Shown piece after piece: positions 27,126 through 35,651 of a stretch of DNA of 64,000 nt. Made by a program: the position numbers and the translations under genes. This DNA is from Chitinophagaceae bacterium (GTDB taxonomy: Bacteria > Bacteroidota > Bacteroidia > Chitinophagales > Chitinophagaceae), in the NCBI GenBank assembly GCA_020403425.1, contig JADBXR010000005.1, positions 124,001-188,000 on the forward strand, read 5' to 3'. The notes beneath the pieces are model-generated. The model was not told the origin of the DNA. It made no database searches and saw only the letters and a program-made list of their open reading frames with translations. Positions within the stretch are counted from its first letter, which is position 1. Each line of letters begins with the position of its first letter.

Positions 27126-27272
27126 TAGGAAGGTTGATGTTTGGAGTTAGGGGTTTGGGGGTTGGAGTTACTGGGTCCTAAACCCAGACCTCAATGGATC
27201 TTCCTCCACTCGTACATTATTTTGCAGCCCTATCTATCCAATCCGTTAACTTAGCTACCCTAATAAACACAC
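27126..27272. other. Spacer with clustered G runs
   Basis: GTTGGAGTTAGGGG-like units at about 27138-27174 give several runs of two to five G within 35 bases, followed by the complementary-looking CCTAAACCCAGACC. No gene. Confidence 0.35.
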
Positions 27273-27728
27273 ATGAATTTCGTTTTCGACCCCTCCAAAC
27301 CCATTGCCATCGGTTGCGACCATGCCGGCTTTGAGTACAAAACGGCCCTCGTAAAATGGCTGACCGATAAAGGTTTCCAGGTAAAGGATTTCGGCACCTA
27401 TTCCGCCGATTCGGTAGACTATCCCGATTTCGCCCATCCTACGGCCAGCAGTGTTGAGAACGGTGAGGCCTCTTTCGGCATCCTGCTTTGCGGCAGTGCC
27501 AACGGGGTGGCCATCAGCGCTAACAAACACCAGAAGATCCGTGCGGGTCTCTGCTGGCAGAATGATGTGGCATTGCTGGTACGCAAACACAACGATGCCA
27601 ATATGATCTGTATCCCCGCCCGTTTTGTTTCGCTGGCGCTGGCTGAACAGATGCTGGAACTATTCATGACCACCGAATTCGAAGGTGGCCGCCACGCCAA
27701 CCGCGTGGGTAAGATCGCTTGCTCTTAA
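27273..27728 (+). CDS. rpiB: Ribose-5-phosphate isomerase B
   Basis: 151 residues. Substrate-binding IAIGCDHAGFEYK at about 11-23, the active-site cysteine C73 in FGILLCGSANG and the downstream NDANMICIPARF are the RpiB/LacAB signature. Interconverts ribose-5-phosphate and ribulose-5-phosphate in the pentose phosphate pathway. The stop is 11 bp before the M28 peptidase start, so both are probably on one transcript. Confidence 0.95.
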   Translation: MNFVFDPSKPIAIGCDHAGFEYKTALVKWLTDKGFQVKDFGTYSADSVDYPDFAHPTASSVENGEASFGILLCGSANGVAISANKHQKIRAGLCWQNDVALLVRKHNDANMICIPARFVSLALAEQMLELFMTTEFEGGRHANRVGKIACS

Positions 27729-27739
27729 CCAAACCATAC

Positions 27740-29281
27740 ATGATGAAAAAACTGCTACTGCTCTGCCTGCCGTTTGCCGCAACATTGGCAATGGCGCAGA
27801 AAGGGGATGATGCTGCCGCTAAATATGCCGCACTGATCACCCAACAGGGATTGAAAGAAAAACTGACCATCCTGGCCGGACCCGAAATGGAAGGCCGCGA
27901 GACCGCTTCTCCGGGTCAGAAAAAAGCCGCTGCCTTTATTGAGGACCATTTCAAAAAGATCGGACTGAAACCAGGCAATGGCGATAGTTACCAGCAATTG
28001 TATCCTGTTTACCAGGACGTACTCAGCGGACAAAAGCTGAGCGTGAACGGTAAAGCCTATGCATGGGACAAAGATTACATGTTCAGCATACAAACCATCT
28101 CTACCGGTAACTGGAAATACAACGATGTGGTATTTGCCGGATACGGTATGGTGGACTCTGCCACCAAAGTGAATGATTATGCCGGGCTGGATGCCAAAGG
28201 AAAGATCGTTCTGGTACTGGACGGTGGGGCCCCAGCTGCACCTGCCGCAGGTGGCCGTGGTTTTGGCGGTCCAGCTGTTGCCAAGATCAATGCAGCACGC
28301 AAGAATGGCGCAGCTGGCATCATCATTGTAACCGCTGATTTTCCCCGCAGGAACCCAACAGCCGTTAAAGGCCGTATGACGCTGGCGCCAGCTCCCGCTT
28401 CTGCAGCCGGTAGTTTCCTGGTAGCCTATGTATCGGAAGAACTGGGTGCCGCTTTATTGGGCAGAACAGCAAAAACCTCACTGGCAGAACTGAAGAACAG
28501 CCCTAAAGGAAACTACGTATCAGAACTGGCCATCAGCGCAGAAAAAAGATCAGAAACGCTGGAAAGCAGCAATGTGATCGGCGTACTGCCCGGAACCGAT
28601 AAAAAAGAAGAATACGTATTCCTGACCGGCCACTACGATCACCTGGGCAAACAAGGTGATGTGATCTGGTACGGCGCAGATGACGACGGTTCAGGCACAG
28701 TAGGCGTAATGCAGATGGCCGAAGCATTTGCAGCCGCCGCCAAAAAAGGGAACAAACCCCGCAGGACCATGATCTTCATGACAGTCAGCGGTGAAGAAAA
28801 AGGGTTACTGGGCTCTGAATACTATTCAGAACATCCTACCGTAGACATGTCCAAAGTGTCAGCAGACCTGAACACCGATATGATCGGAAGGGGCGACTCT
28901 TCTCGCAAAGGGGATACACTGAATTATATCTATGTGATCGGGCACGACAAGCTAAGTTCTGAACTGGCCCCTATCAATGAAGGCGTGAACAAACAATACG
29001 TGAACATCGCATTGGATTATAAATATGATGACCCTAACGACCGTAACAGGATCTACTACCGCAGCGACCACTACAATTTTGCACGCAAAGGTGTCCCTAT
29101 CCTGTTCTTCTATGATGGTATGCTGGGTGCTGATTACCACAGACCTACCGACACTGTAGACAAGATCCAGTTCGGCATCATGGAAAAACGCACCCAACTG
29201 GTGTTCCACACCGCCTGGGTGATCGCCAACCGTGATAGCATGCTGAAAAGAGATATACCATTGACCATGCCTGCGAGATAA
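27740..29281 (+). CDS. Exported M28 family metallopeptidase
   Basis: 513 residues; signal peptide about 1-19 (ends AMAQ). A protease-associated (PA) insert at about 110-240 interrupts the chain before the M28 zinc domain. Zinc-site motifs run in order: GHYDHLG (H298), GADDDGSGT (D314-D316), SGEEKGLLGSE, DLNTDMIGR and SDHYNFARKG. Two adjacent ATGs start the gene. It is a secreted aminopeptidase-like enzyme, probably for peptide scavenging. Terminated by the strong hairpin at 29302. Confidence 0.92.
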   Translation: MMKKLLLLCLPFAATLAMAQKGDDAAAKYAALITQQGLKEKLTILAGPEMEGRETASPGQKKAAAFIEDHFKKIGLKPGNGDSYQQLYPVYQDVLSGQKLSVNGKAYAWDKDYMFSIQTISTGNWKYNDVVFAGYGMVDSATKVNDYAGLDAKGKIVLVLDGGAPAAPAAGGRGFGGPAVAKINAARKNGAAGIIIVTADFPRRNPTAVKGRMTLAPAPASAAGSFLVAYVSEELGAALLGRTAKTSLAELKNSPKGNYVSELAISAEKRSETLESSNVIGVLPGTDKKEEYVFLTGHYDHLGKQGDVIWYGADDDGSGTVGVMQMAEAFAAAAKKGNKPRRTMIFMTVSGEEKGLLGSEYYSEHPTVDMSKVSADLNTDMIGRGDSSRKGDTLNYIYVIGHDKLSSELAPINEGVNKQYVNIALDYKYDDPNDRNRIYYRSDHYNFARKGVPILFFYDGMLGADYHRPTDTVDKIQFGIMEKRTQLVFHTAWVIANRDSMLKRDIPLTMPAR

Positions 29282-29301
29282 TGTACGCAGTGAGAACTGA
29301 T

Positions 29302-29340
29302 AAAAGCAAAGCCGCATCATTCTGATGCGGCTTTGCTTTT
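29302..29340. terminator. Strong bidirectional terminator
   Basis: An 18-bp perfect stem (29302-29319 with 29323-29340; core GCCGCATCA/TGATGCGGC) with a three-base loop and T tracts in both directions, between the convergent peptidase and lipocalin-like genes. Confidence 0.95.
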
Positions 29341-29352
29341 ATTGACAGATGC

Positions 29353-29829
29353 TCATTTCGATTTTTTCAGTACCATTATTATTTCACCCTGCGGTTGTTT
29401 TACGGTGATGCGGAGTTTGTCCTCTTTAAAATCCGCTTTCAATATATCCTCTTTCTGGTTCTTGTCGGTAGTGATGATGGTGGAATTGGCCTCATCTACT
29501 TTGTATGTGGCAGACTCCGCCATTTCCATACCCGTGCCCAGTTCAGCCGTACCATCTTCCTTGAAGATGAAAGCTACATTATTGAATACACTAAGCTGTG
29601 GTTTCATCATAGCGGTAATGGATGCCATCTGCTGCTCATCTTTTACCTGTGCTTTCATCATCTCGCCAAAAGCCAGTGAATCCTTATCGATGCTGTAAAA
29701 GAACATACCTGTCATCTCCACCGCAGATACGTTCCATTTACCGACCACATTGGCCTTGGTTACTTTGGTTTGCGCCTGGATCTGGAAGAACAGCACCAGA
29801 CTGAATCCAAGCAGGATAATTTTTTTCAT
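29353..29829 (-). CDS. Exported lipocalin-like protein
   Basis: 158 residues, signal peptide about 1-19 (ends IQAQ). VVGKWNVSAVEM near the mature N-terminus is the GxW strand of lipocalin-like domains, followed by strand-rich sequence (NVAFIFKEDGTAELGTG). Similar small periplasmic proteins are frequent in Bacteroidota and have no assigned ligand. A methionine-rich helix insert (MMKAQVKDEQQMASITAMMKPQ) is unusual. Monocistronic. Confidence 0.7.
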   Translation of the reverse strand: MKKIILLGFSLVLFFQIQAQTKVTKANVVGKWNVSAVEMTGMFFYSIDKDSLAFGEMMKAQVKDEQQMASITAMMKPQLSVFNNVAFIFKEDGTAELGTGMEMAESATYKVDEANSTIITTDKNQKEDILKADFKEDKLRITVKQPQGEIIMVLKKSK

Positions 29830-29930
29830 GAAATGGTTTGTAGGTTATTAAGAAAAGAAAGATAAGGAGGATTAGGGGTAAAGCCGGGATCTCCCTGTTG
29901 TTTTTTTGTTTCCTCGAGATATCAAATAAA

Positions 29931-29994
29931 AACGTCATTCCGAATAGCGGATTTGCCAGCTAGTTACCTGGTATATCCCACTCGGAATGACGTT
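29931..29994. repeat. Inverted repeat AACGTCATTCCG
   Basis: AACGTCATTCCG (29931-29942) and its exact complement at 29983-29994, 40 bases apart. It lies after the stop codon of the deoxyhypusine-synthase homologue and upstream of the lipocalin-like gene on the same strand. Possibly a terminator-like stem or a short mobile repeat. Confidence 0.65.
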
Positions 29995-30009
29995 CGATGG
30001 ATCTTTTGA

Positions 30010-30984
30010 TTACCAGCCCAGCAGGTACGCAAAGATCAATGGCACCACGATAGTGGCATCGCTCTCTACAATGAACTTCGGCGTATGGATATCCAGTTTG
30101 CCCCAGGTGATCTTTTCATTGGGAACCGCACCTGAGTAGGAGCCATAAGAAGTGGTAGAATCACTGATCTGGCAGAAATAACTCCAGAAAGGTACATCGT
30201 GCCATTCCAGGTCCTGATACATCATGGGCACCACGCAAATAGGGAAGTCGCCGGCAATGCCTCCACCGATCTGGAAGAAGCCAACCCCTTTACCACCGCT
30301 GTTCTGGCGGTACCAGTCGGCCAGCCACACCATGTATTCGATACCGCTTTTCATGGTGCTGGCTTTTAATTCGTTCTTGATCACATAGGAAGCGAAGATG
30401 TTACCCATGGTGCTGTCTTCCCAACCCGGAACCACGATCGGCAGGTTCTTTTCTGCGGCGGCCAGCATCCAGCTGTTCTTGGGATCTATCTCATAATATT
30501 GCTCCAATACACCGCTCAGCAGCATCTTGTACATATACTCATGGGGGAAATACCTTTCGCCCTTGGCATCAGCCTCTGACCAGATCTTATGGATATGCTG
30601 CTGCAGCCTGCGGAATGCTTCTTCTTCAGGGATACAGGTATCGGTAACACGGTTATAATGGTTCTCCAGCAGGTCCCATTCTTCCTGCGGACTCAGATCG
30701 CGGTAATTGGGAACACGTTTGTAGTGGCTATGTGCCACCAGGTTCATGATATCCTCTTCCAGGTTGGCGCCGGTACAACTGATAATGGCCACTTTATCCT
30801 GGCGGATCATTTCGGCCAGGCTGATACCCAGTTCTGCGGTACTCATGGCACCGGCCAGGCTCACCAGCATTTTGCCCCCCTCCAGCAGGTGGGTCTCGTA
30901 TCCTTTGGCTGCATCGATCAATGCGGCGGCATTAAAATGCCTATAATGGTGCTGGATGAACTGCGAAACAGGTCCTTTACTCAT
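30010..30984 (-). CDS. Deoxyhypusine synthase family protein
   Basis: 324 residues of the deoxyhypusine synthase NAD-binding fold. The ITWGK segment with K296 corresponds to the lysine that forms the covalent butylimine intermediate in the eukaryotic enzyme; SLAGAMSTAELG and SCTGANLEEDIMN are further family blocks. A lysine found in the eukaryotic GGGVVKHH loop is absent (IGGGIAGDFP). Bacteria lack eIF5A, so the reaction is more likely homospermidine or another aminobutyl transfer (inference). A promoter box at 31003 supports this start over one 21 bases upstream. Confidence 0.85.
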   Translation of the reverse strand: MSKGPVSQFIQHHYRHFNAAALIDAAKGYETHLLEGGKMLVSLAGAMSTAELGISLAEMIRQDKVAIISCTGANLEEDIMNLVAHSHYKRVPNYRDLSPQEEWDLLENHYNRVTDTCIPEEEAFRRLQQHIHKIWSEADAKGERYFPHEYMYKMLLSGVLEQYYEIDPKNSWMLAAAEKNLPIVVPGWEDSTMGNIFASYVIKNELKASTMKSGIEYMVWLADWYRQNSGGKGVGFFQIGGGIAGDFPICVVPMMYQDLEWHDVPFWSYFCQISDSTTSYGSYSGAVPNEKITWGKLDIHTPKFIVESDATIVVPLIFAYLLGW

Positions 30985-31002
30985 GGTTCTTGATTTAGGG
31001 GG

Positions 31003-31010
31003 CAAAAGTA
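31003..31010 (-). promoter_or_regulatory. TAnnTTTG box for the deoxyhypusine-synthase homologue
   Basis: Minus-strand TACTTTTG, about 19 bases upstream of the start at 30984. Confidence 0.5.
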
Positions 31011-31186
31011 ATTTTTTTATCGCGTTAATACCTAATGATCATATTCATTTTGATTAAATCTGATTTCTTTGATTATTAGCATTATTTTTACGATTTATGA
31101 TTATTTTAATTGTTTAAACACTTTAAAACTATTTAAGATTATACTTTTCACCGTACCAAATTACCGTAACTCACTCGTAATCATTC

Positions 31187-31945
31187 ATGGATAAAGCGTA
31201 TTTTAATGAGTATTACCACCTCGAGCGTAAGAATTGGTGGTTTACTGTGCGAAGAAAAATTTTATCTGAGAGAATTGAATATTTATTGGGCAAGCCAAGA
31301 AATATTACATCACTGAATGTTGGCGCAGCTACTGGAACTACATCGGATATGTTAACCCGATTCGGACAAGTAACTTCAGTAGAATATGATGTAGACTGCT
31401 GCAATTTTGCCAAAACCTACATGACAACACCGATATTGCAAGGATCTATTACAGAACTACCCTTCCCAAAGGAAAGTTTCGACCTTGTATGTGCCTTTGA
31501 TGTAATAGAACATGTGGAAAATGACCATATAGCCGTTGAAGAACTAATTCGGGTCTGCAAACCTGGGGGGCATATTGTTGTTACCGTACCCGCATATGCG
31601 TTTTTATGGGGACCACACGATATCATTAACCAGCATTACCGCAGATATACCCTGAAAGAACTTGTACAACTCTTCGGTAGCCGGAAAGGTCGGATAATAT
31701 ATAAAACCTATTTTAATGCTATTCTGTTTGTACCCATTGCCTCCTTCAGGTTGGCTGTTTCGCTTTGTAACCGTTTTATCAAAAAGAAAGAATCAAAGGG
31801 TATGTCGGATCATCAGGTTTTTGGCACCGCGGGTGTATTTAATTCCTTACTGGCCGGGCTGTTCAATATTGATTATTATCTGCTGAAGGCAGGATTACAT
31901 TTACCCACAGGGGTTTCAATCATGATTGTTTTTAAAAAATCATAA
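31187..31945 (+). CDS. Class I SAM-dependent methyltransferase
   Basis: 252 residues. SLNVGAATGTTSDML (about residues 44-58) is motif I for SAM binding, followed by FDLVCAFDVIEHVEND, as in Methyltransf_11/23 enzymes, and a C-terminal hydrophobic stretch (ILFVPIASFRLAVSL). First gene of a clearly AT-richer block that continues with two glycosyltransferases, so it may modify a sugar or a lipid-linked glycan. Start ATG at 31187 follows a very AT-rich 180-base spacer. Confidence 0.88.
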   Translation: MDKAYFNEYYHLERKNWWFTVRRKILSERIEYLLGKPRNITSLNVGAATGTTSDMLTRFGQVTSVEYDVDCCNFAKTYMTTPILQGSITELPFPKESFDLVCAFDVIEHVENDHIAVEELIRVCKPGGHIVVTVPAYAFLWGPHDIINQHYRRYTLKELVQLFGSRKGRIIYKTYFNAILFVPIASFRLAVSLCNRFIKKKESKGMSDHQVFGTAGVFNSLLAGLFNIDYYLLKAGLHLPTGVSIMIVFKKS

Positions 31946-31949
31946 CGTA

Positions 31950-33158
31950 ATGAATCCTACATTTAAATCACTTCTTTTCAGGCAGGTATCTATTGGAAAA
32001 TCCCTGCGGATAGAACTAGTACATATTATCTGGTTTACATTAGCGTTGGTGGCATTAATGGTTGAAATGGCAAGAGGAAGGGAAGCAATAGACAATTACC
32101 TGATATTCCGAGGAGTATTTTATCATGTACTGGGCCAAAAGAATCTATTCGTATATTATCCTGAAGAGTATGTATCCTTTAACAATTACGGACCCGCTTT
32201 TTCTCTCGTTATTGCACCATTTGCAGTTCTACCCATATACCTTGGATGTTTTTTATGGGGAATAGCCAATGCAACATCTCTTTTTGGGGCAATCCGCATG
32301 CTGCCCGTAAAAAAAGAGCATACCACCCTGCTTTACTGGATAATCTGTATAGAGATGATGACCTCTTTGCATAACATGCAGTTTAATCCGATGCTAACAG
32401 CCTTCTTTATTTTCGCATTTGTGTATACGCGTAATGGCAAAGATTGGTTGGCAACTTTATTCATTGCCATAGGCATTCTTACTAAAATATACGGTGTTGC
32501 GGCATTGGTTTTCTTTTTATTCTCAAAAAATAAATGGCAATTCATCATATCTTTGTTTCTCTGGTTAGTTTTACTGGTATTACTTCCTATGTCTTTTTCC
32601 AGCGTTGATTATATCTTCAACACCTACCAGGATTGGTATTACCAGATTATCAAAAGAAATCAGCAAAATATTCAAGCATCTCTAGTTGGCGGCATGCAGG
32701 ATATTTCTGTACCCGGTATGATAAGAAGAATCTTTCATTATTATCAGTTCCCCGATCTTGTTTTAATTGCTGTAGCAGGTATATTAGTGGCAGTGCCGCT
32801 GTTAAAGTACAGGCTGTTATCAGAAACATCCTTTCAGCTTCGTTACCTGGCATTAGCACTAATTGGAATTGTGATCTTTAGCTCCGCGGCCGAAAGTCCT
32901 ACGTTTGTAATTGCGGTAACGGGCTGCGCGATCTGGGTAGTTCTTCAGAAACAACCTTTTAAGCTATCCGTTAGTGGCCTGATAGTATTTCTATTTCTAT
33001 TAACTATCCTATCGCCAACAGATTTAATTCCACCCTATATCCGCCAGCATTTTATCTTAGCCTATTCTTTAAAAGCCTTGCCCTGTTTTTTGATCTGGTG
33101 TTGCTTAGTATATGAAGTTTGGCAAACAAAATCATCATCAAACCTACAGCCTGTATGA
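31950..33158 (+). CDS. GT87-like integral membrane glycosyltransferase
   Basis: 402 residues, about ten membrane segments. Early loop FRGVFYHVLGQKNLFVYYPEEYVSFNNYGPAFSLVIAPFAVLP resembles the DUF2029/GT87 alpha-mannosyltransferase family that uses polyprenyl-phosphate sugars. Starts 4 bp after the methyltransferase and overlaps the next GT by 4 bp (ATGA), so these are one operon. Low G+C and AT-ending codons set it apart from neighbours. The acceptor is unknown. Confidence 0.8.
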   Translation: MNPTFKSLLFRQVSIGKSLRIELVHIIWFTLALVALMVEMARGREAIDNYLIFRGVFYHVLGQKNLFVYYPEEYVSFNNYGPAFSLVIAPFAVLPIYLGCFLWGIANATSLFGAIRMLPVKKEHTTLLYWIICIEMMTSLHNMQFNPMLTAFFIFAFVYTRNGKDWLATLFIAIGILTKIYGVAALVFFLFSKNKWQFIISLFLWLVLLVLLPMSFSSVDYIFNTYQDWYYQIIKRNQQNIQASLVGGMQDISVPGMIRRIFHYYQFPDLVLIAVAGILVAVPLLKYRLLSETSFQLRYLALALIGIVIFSSAAESPTFVIAVTGCAIWVVLQKQPFKLSVSGLIVFLFLLTILSPTDLIPPYIRQHFILAYSLKALPCFLIWCCLVYEVWQTKSSSNLQPV

Positions 33159-34084
33159 AAAAAAAGGTCGCATTTTTGATTCCTGTCTGTAACGAAGAGA
33201 ATAATATACCGGTTTTAATAAGTTCTCTCAGAAACGAAATGTATAATAGCGGTTATGTGTATACATTCAATTTTATAGACGATGGAAGCTCGGATAAGAC
33301 ACTAGCAGTACTGAAAGAAGCTGCCGCCAGCCATACAGATGTTTTTTTTATCAGCTTGTCCAGAAATTTCGGTCACCAGAATGCACTAAAAGCAGGAATT
33401 GACCAGGTAGAAGCAGATTGTACTATTATGATGGATGGAGACCTGCAGCATCCTCCCTCTTATGTTCCCCGGTTACTGGCAAAATGGGAAGAGGGTAATG
33501 ACATTGTATACACCATCAGGAAAGATCATAAAGAGATTGCCATGATGAAAAGAAAAACATCAAGCCTTTTTTATCAGGTAATTAACAATCTTTCAGATAT
33601 AGAACTGGAAGAAGGAACTGCCGATTTCAGGTTGTTAGACAGAAAAGTAATAAACCTTTTGAGAAACCTGAACGAATCAGATATCTTTCTGCGCGGATTG
33701 GTTAAATGGATTGGGTTTACACAGTCCGGTATAGAATATATACCCGGCATCCGTACAGCAGGAACAACAAAGTATACCCTTAAACGAATGATTCGTTTTG
33801 CGCTGCAGGGAATCACCTCATTCAGTATCAAACCACTGTATATTGCTGTTTATTTAGGGTTCCTTTTTTCCTTGGTGGCATTATTATACTTGCCCTATGT
33901 ATTTTATAGTTATTATTTCGAACATACCATTTCCGGCTGGGCTTCGTTGATCGCCACAATTGCTTTTTTTGCCGGAATTCAACTCATGATTCTGGGTATC
34001 ATCGGTATTTATATCGGCAAAGTTTTTATTCAAAGTAAACAAAGGCCCCACTATATCATAAAAGAATCAAATCTTCCGGCATGA
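33155..34084 (+). CDS. GT2 polyprenyl-phosphate glycosyltransferase, GtrB/DPM1-like
   Basis: 309 residues. N-terminal GT-A domain: AFLIPVCNEENNIPVL, FIDDGSSDKTL and MMDGDLQHPP, with the FGHQNALKAGID block typical of the GtrB/ArnC/DPM1 group. Two C-terminal membrane helices (about 230-300). It would load a sugar onto undecaprenyl phosphate, which the GT87 neighbour could then use. Overlaps the GT87 stop (ATGA) and the deacetylase start (ATGA). Low G+C like the two preceding genes. Confidence 0.9.
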   Translation: MKKKVAFLIPVCNEENNIPVLISSLRNEMYNSGYVYTFNFIDDGSSDKTLAVLKEAAASHTDVFFISLSRNFGHQNALKAGIDQVEADCTIMMDGDLQHPPSYVPRLLAKWEEGNDIVYTIRKDHKEIAMMKRKTSSLFYQVINNLSDIELEEGTADFRLLDRKVINLLRNLNESDIFLRGLVKWIGFTQSGIEYIPGIRTAGTTKYTLKRMIRFALQGITSFSIKPLYIAVYLGFLFSLVALLYLPYVFYSYYFEHTISGWASLIATIAFFAGIQLMILGIIGIYIGKVFIQSKQRPHYIIKESNLPA

Positions 34085-34857
34085 ACCGTTTTGTGCTCCT
34101 GAGCTTCGACGTGGAAGAGTTCGACATGCCGCTGGAATACAAGTTCCCCATCAGTGCAGAGGAACAGATGCGTGTAGGCAAACAGGGGTTGGATGCACTT
34201 GCCCCCGTGCTGACAGACCCGGCCATTACCAGTACACTGTTCACTACGGCCAATTTTGCCATGCACTATCCCGCTGCCATCCGCCAGCTGGCGCAGCAGC
34301 ATGAGATCGCTTCGCATACTTTTTATCATTCTGATTTCACAGACGAGCACCTGCTATCCTCCAGACAGAAACTGGAAGAGATCAGTGGCCAGACCGTAAC
34401 AGGCCTGCGTATGCCACGTATGCGCAAAGTATCGATGCAGGAGGTTAAAAAAGCTGGCTATCTCTATGATTCATCTGTTAACCCTACCTGGTTGCCCGGC
34501 AGGTACAATAACCTGCACCTGCCCCGTACCCTGTATCTGGATGAAGGAATGATCCGTGTGCCGGCTTCTGTATCACCCCTGTTACGCATTCCTCTTTTCT
34601 GGCTGAGTTTTAAGAACCTGCCCTATGCCGTTTTTAAGCGACTGAGTTTGCAGACACTTAAAAAAGACGGTTATATCTGTCTTTATTTTCATCCATGGGA
34701 GTTCACCGATATCGGTAATTATGGATTACCCGGTTTTACCAAAAAACACCATGGACCGGTTTTACTGAACCGTCTGCAGCAATTGATCAAGGACCTCAGG
34801 CAAGAAGGCGACTTCATTTCGATGAATGATTTTGTAAAACAGAAAGCCCCGCGCTAG
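34081..34857 (+). CDS. Polysaccharide deacetylase (NodB-like) family protein
   Basis: 258 residues. LLSFDVEEFD gives the catalytic and metal aspartates, ASHTFYHSDF the HxxxH-type metal motif, and CLYFHPWEF the late histidine of carbohydrate esterase 4-like enzymes. No signal peptide, so it may act on a lipid-linked or intracellular glycan, consistent with its overlap (ATGA) with the GtrB-like gene. Base composition returns to the genome norm here: the block changes composition exactly at this gene boundary. Closest subgroup is the polysaccharide deacetylase/DUF3473-like set. Confidence 0.87.
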   Translation: MNRFVLLSFDVEEFDMPLEYKFPISAEEQMRVGKQGLDALAPVLTDPAITSTLFTTANFAMHYPAAIRQLAQQHEIASHTFYHSDFTDEHLLSSRQKLEEISGQTVTGLRMPRMRKVSMQEVKKAGYLYDSSVNPTWLPGRYNNLHLPRTLYLDEGMIRVPASVSPLLRIPLFWLSFKNLPYAVFKRLSLQTLKKDGYICLYFHPWEFTDIGNYGLPGFTKKHHGPVLLNRLQQLIKDLRQEGDFISMNDFVKQKAPR

Positions 34858-34875
34858 CAGGGCTTCCGTGATTTT
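34844..34875 (+). terminator. Weak terminator after the deacetylase
   Basis: AAGCCC (34844-34849)/GGGCTT (34860-34865) overlapping the stop codon, followed after six bases by TTTTT. Confidence 0.4.
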
Positions 34876-34892
34876 TGCAACCTAACCTGTAA

Positions 34893-35333
34893 TTATTTCT
34901 CGAATCCTTTGAATTTAGATACAGCGCCATACAGTGACACTTCCAGGATCTGTTTTTTGGTACCATCTTCCAGGGAGAGAAAATAGGCCTTATCGCCATC
35001 CCTGTCGAACTCAATGGCTTCACTGACCTTATAAGAAGCGTATTCCTTCTTGATCTTCTGGATCGCGTTCAGGGGGAGTTTCTGCAGGTCCACCTTACGG
35101 CTCAGACCAATAAGGTCTCCTTCTCCGTCGAAGAATGCCTCTACATTCTCATCAGCAATGCTGAAGCTGGCTTTGAGATAAGCGTCTGTAGCGCTCCATA
35201 CCACATTCTTCGCTCCTGTGAAACGTGATTCGAAGTTGCTCTTAACCTTGTAGTTCACTTTGGTCACATCTGCCGCAAAAGCGGAGGTTCCTGCTGCCAC
35301 CACGAACAGGGCGGCGATGAATAATTTTTTCAT
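34893..35333 (-). CDS. Exported PepSY-like/DUF2874 protein
   Basis: 146 residues, signal peptide about 1-20 (GTSAFA-A). The body has KSNFESRFTGAKNVVWSATDAYLKASFSI followed by FDGEGDLIGLSRKVDLQKLP, the pattern of the PepSY-like BLIP/DUF2874 fold common as small secreted proteins in Bacteroidota. Possibly a protease inhibitor-like or binding protein; unknown in vivo. The start at 35333 is favoured by the promoter box near 35391. Confidence 0.75.
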   Translation of the reverse strand: MKKLFIAALFVVAAGTSAFAADVTKVNYKVKSNFESRFTGAKNVVWSATDAYLKASFSIADENVEAFFDGEGDLIGLSRKVDLQKLPLNAIQKIKKEYASYKVSEAIEFDRDGDKAYFLSLEDGTKKQILEVSLYGAVSKFKGFEK

Positions 35334-35390
35334 AGTGTTTGTTTTTCGGTTTTTTAATGATTGGCTTGTTGTCATTTCTGTTTGACAAAC

Positions 35391-35398
35391 CAAATGTA
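35391..35398 (-). promoter_or_regulatory. TAnnTTTG promoter box
   Basis: Minus-strand TACATTTG, about 58 bases upstream of the DUF2874-like start. Confidence 0.5.
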
Positions 35399-35610
35399 GA
35401 AAGCCTGATAGCCGTTTTTGGTGAATTGTGACGAGAGCAGTTACCCCTCCAGCAAATTGGTACGAACGGCAGATGAACCTTCCTGATCAATTGAGTCAGA
35501 TACGGTAGAATGCAGACCTGCTATGCATTTGAGCACATTTCTTAACAAAATCACAAAAGCCGTTATCAACGGGTTAATTTTGAAAAGTGGCACAAAATGC
35601 AGGAACTTTA

Positions 35611-35647
35611 CCATTCACTCATCCACTCATTCACTCATTCTCTCATT
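35611..35647. repeat. CACTCATC/CACTCATT tract
   Basis: CCATTCACTCATCCACTCAT and onward to 35647: the same degenerate octamer tract as at 24151. It ends 4 bases before the ATG of the acpH-like gene, so it forms the whole ribosome-binding region. Confidence 0.8.
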
Positions 35648-35651
35648 AAAA

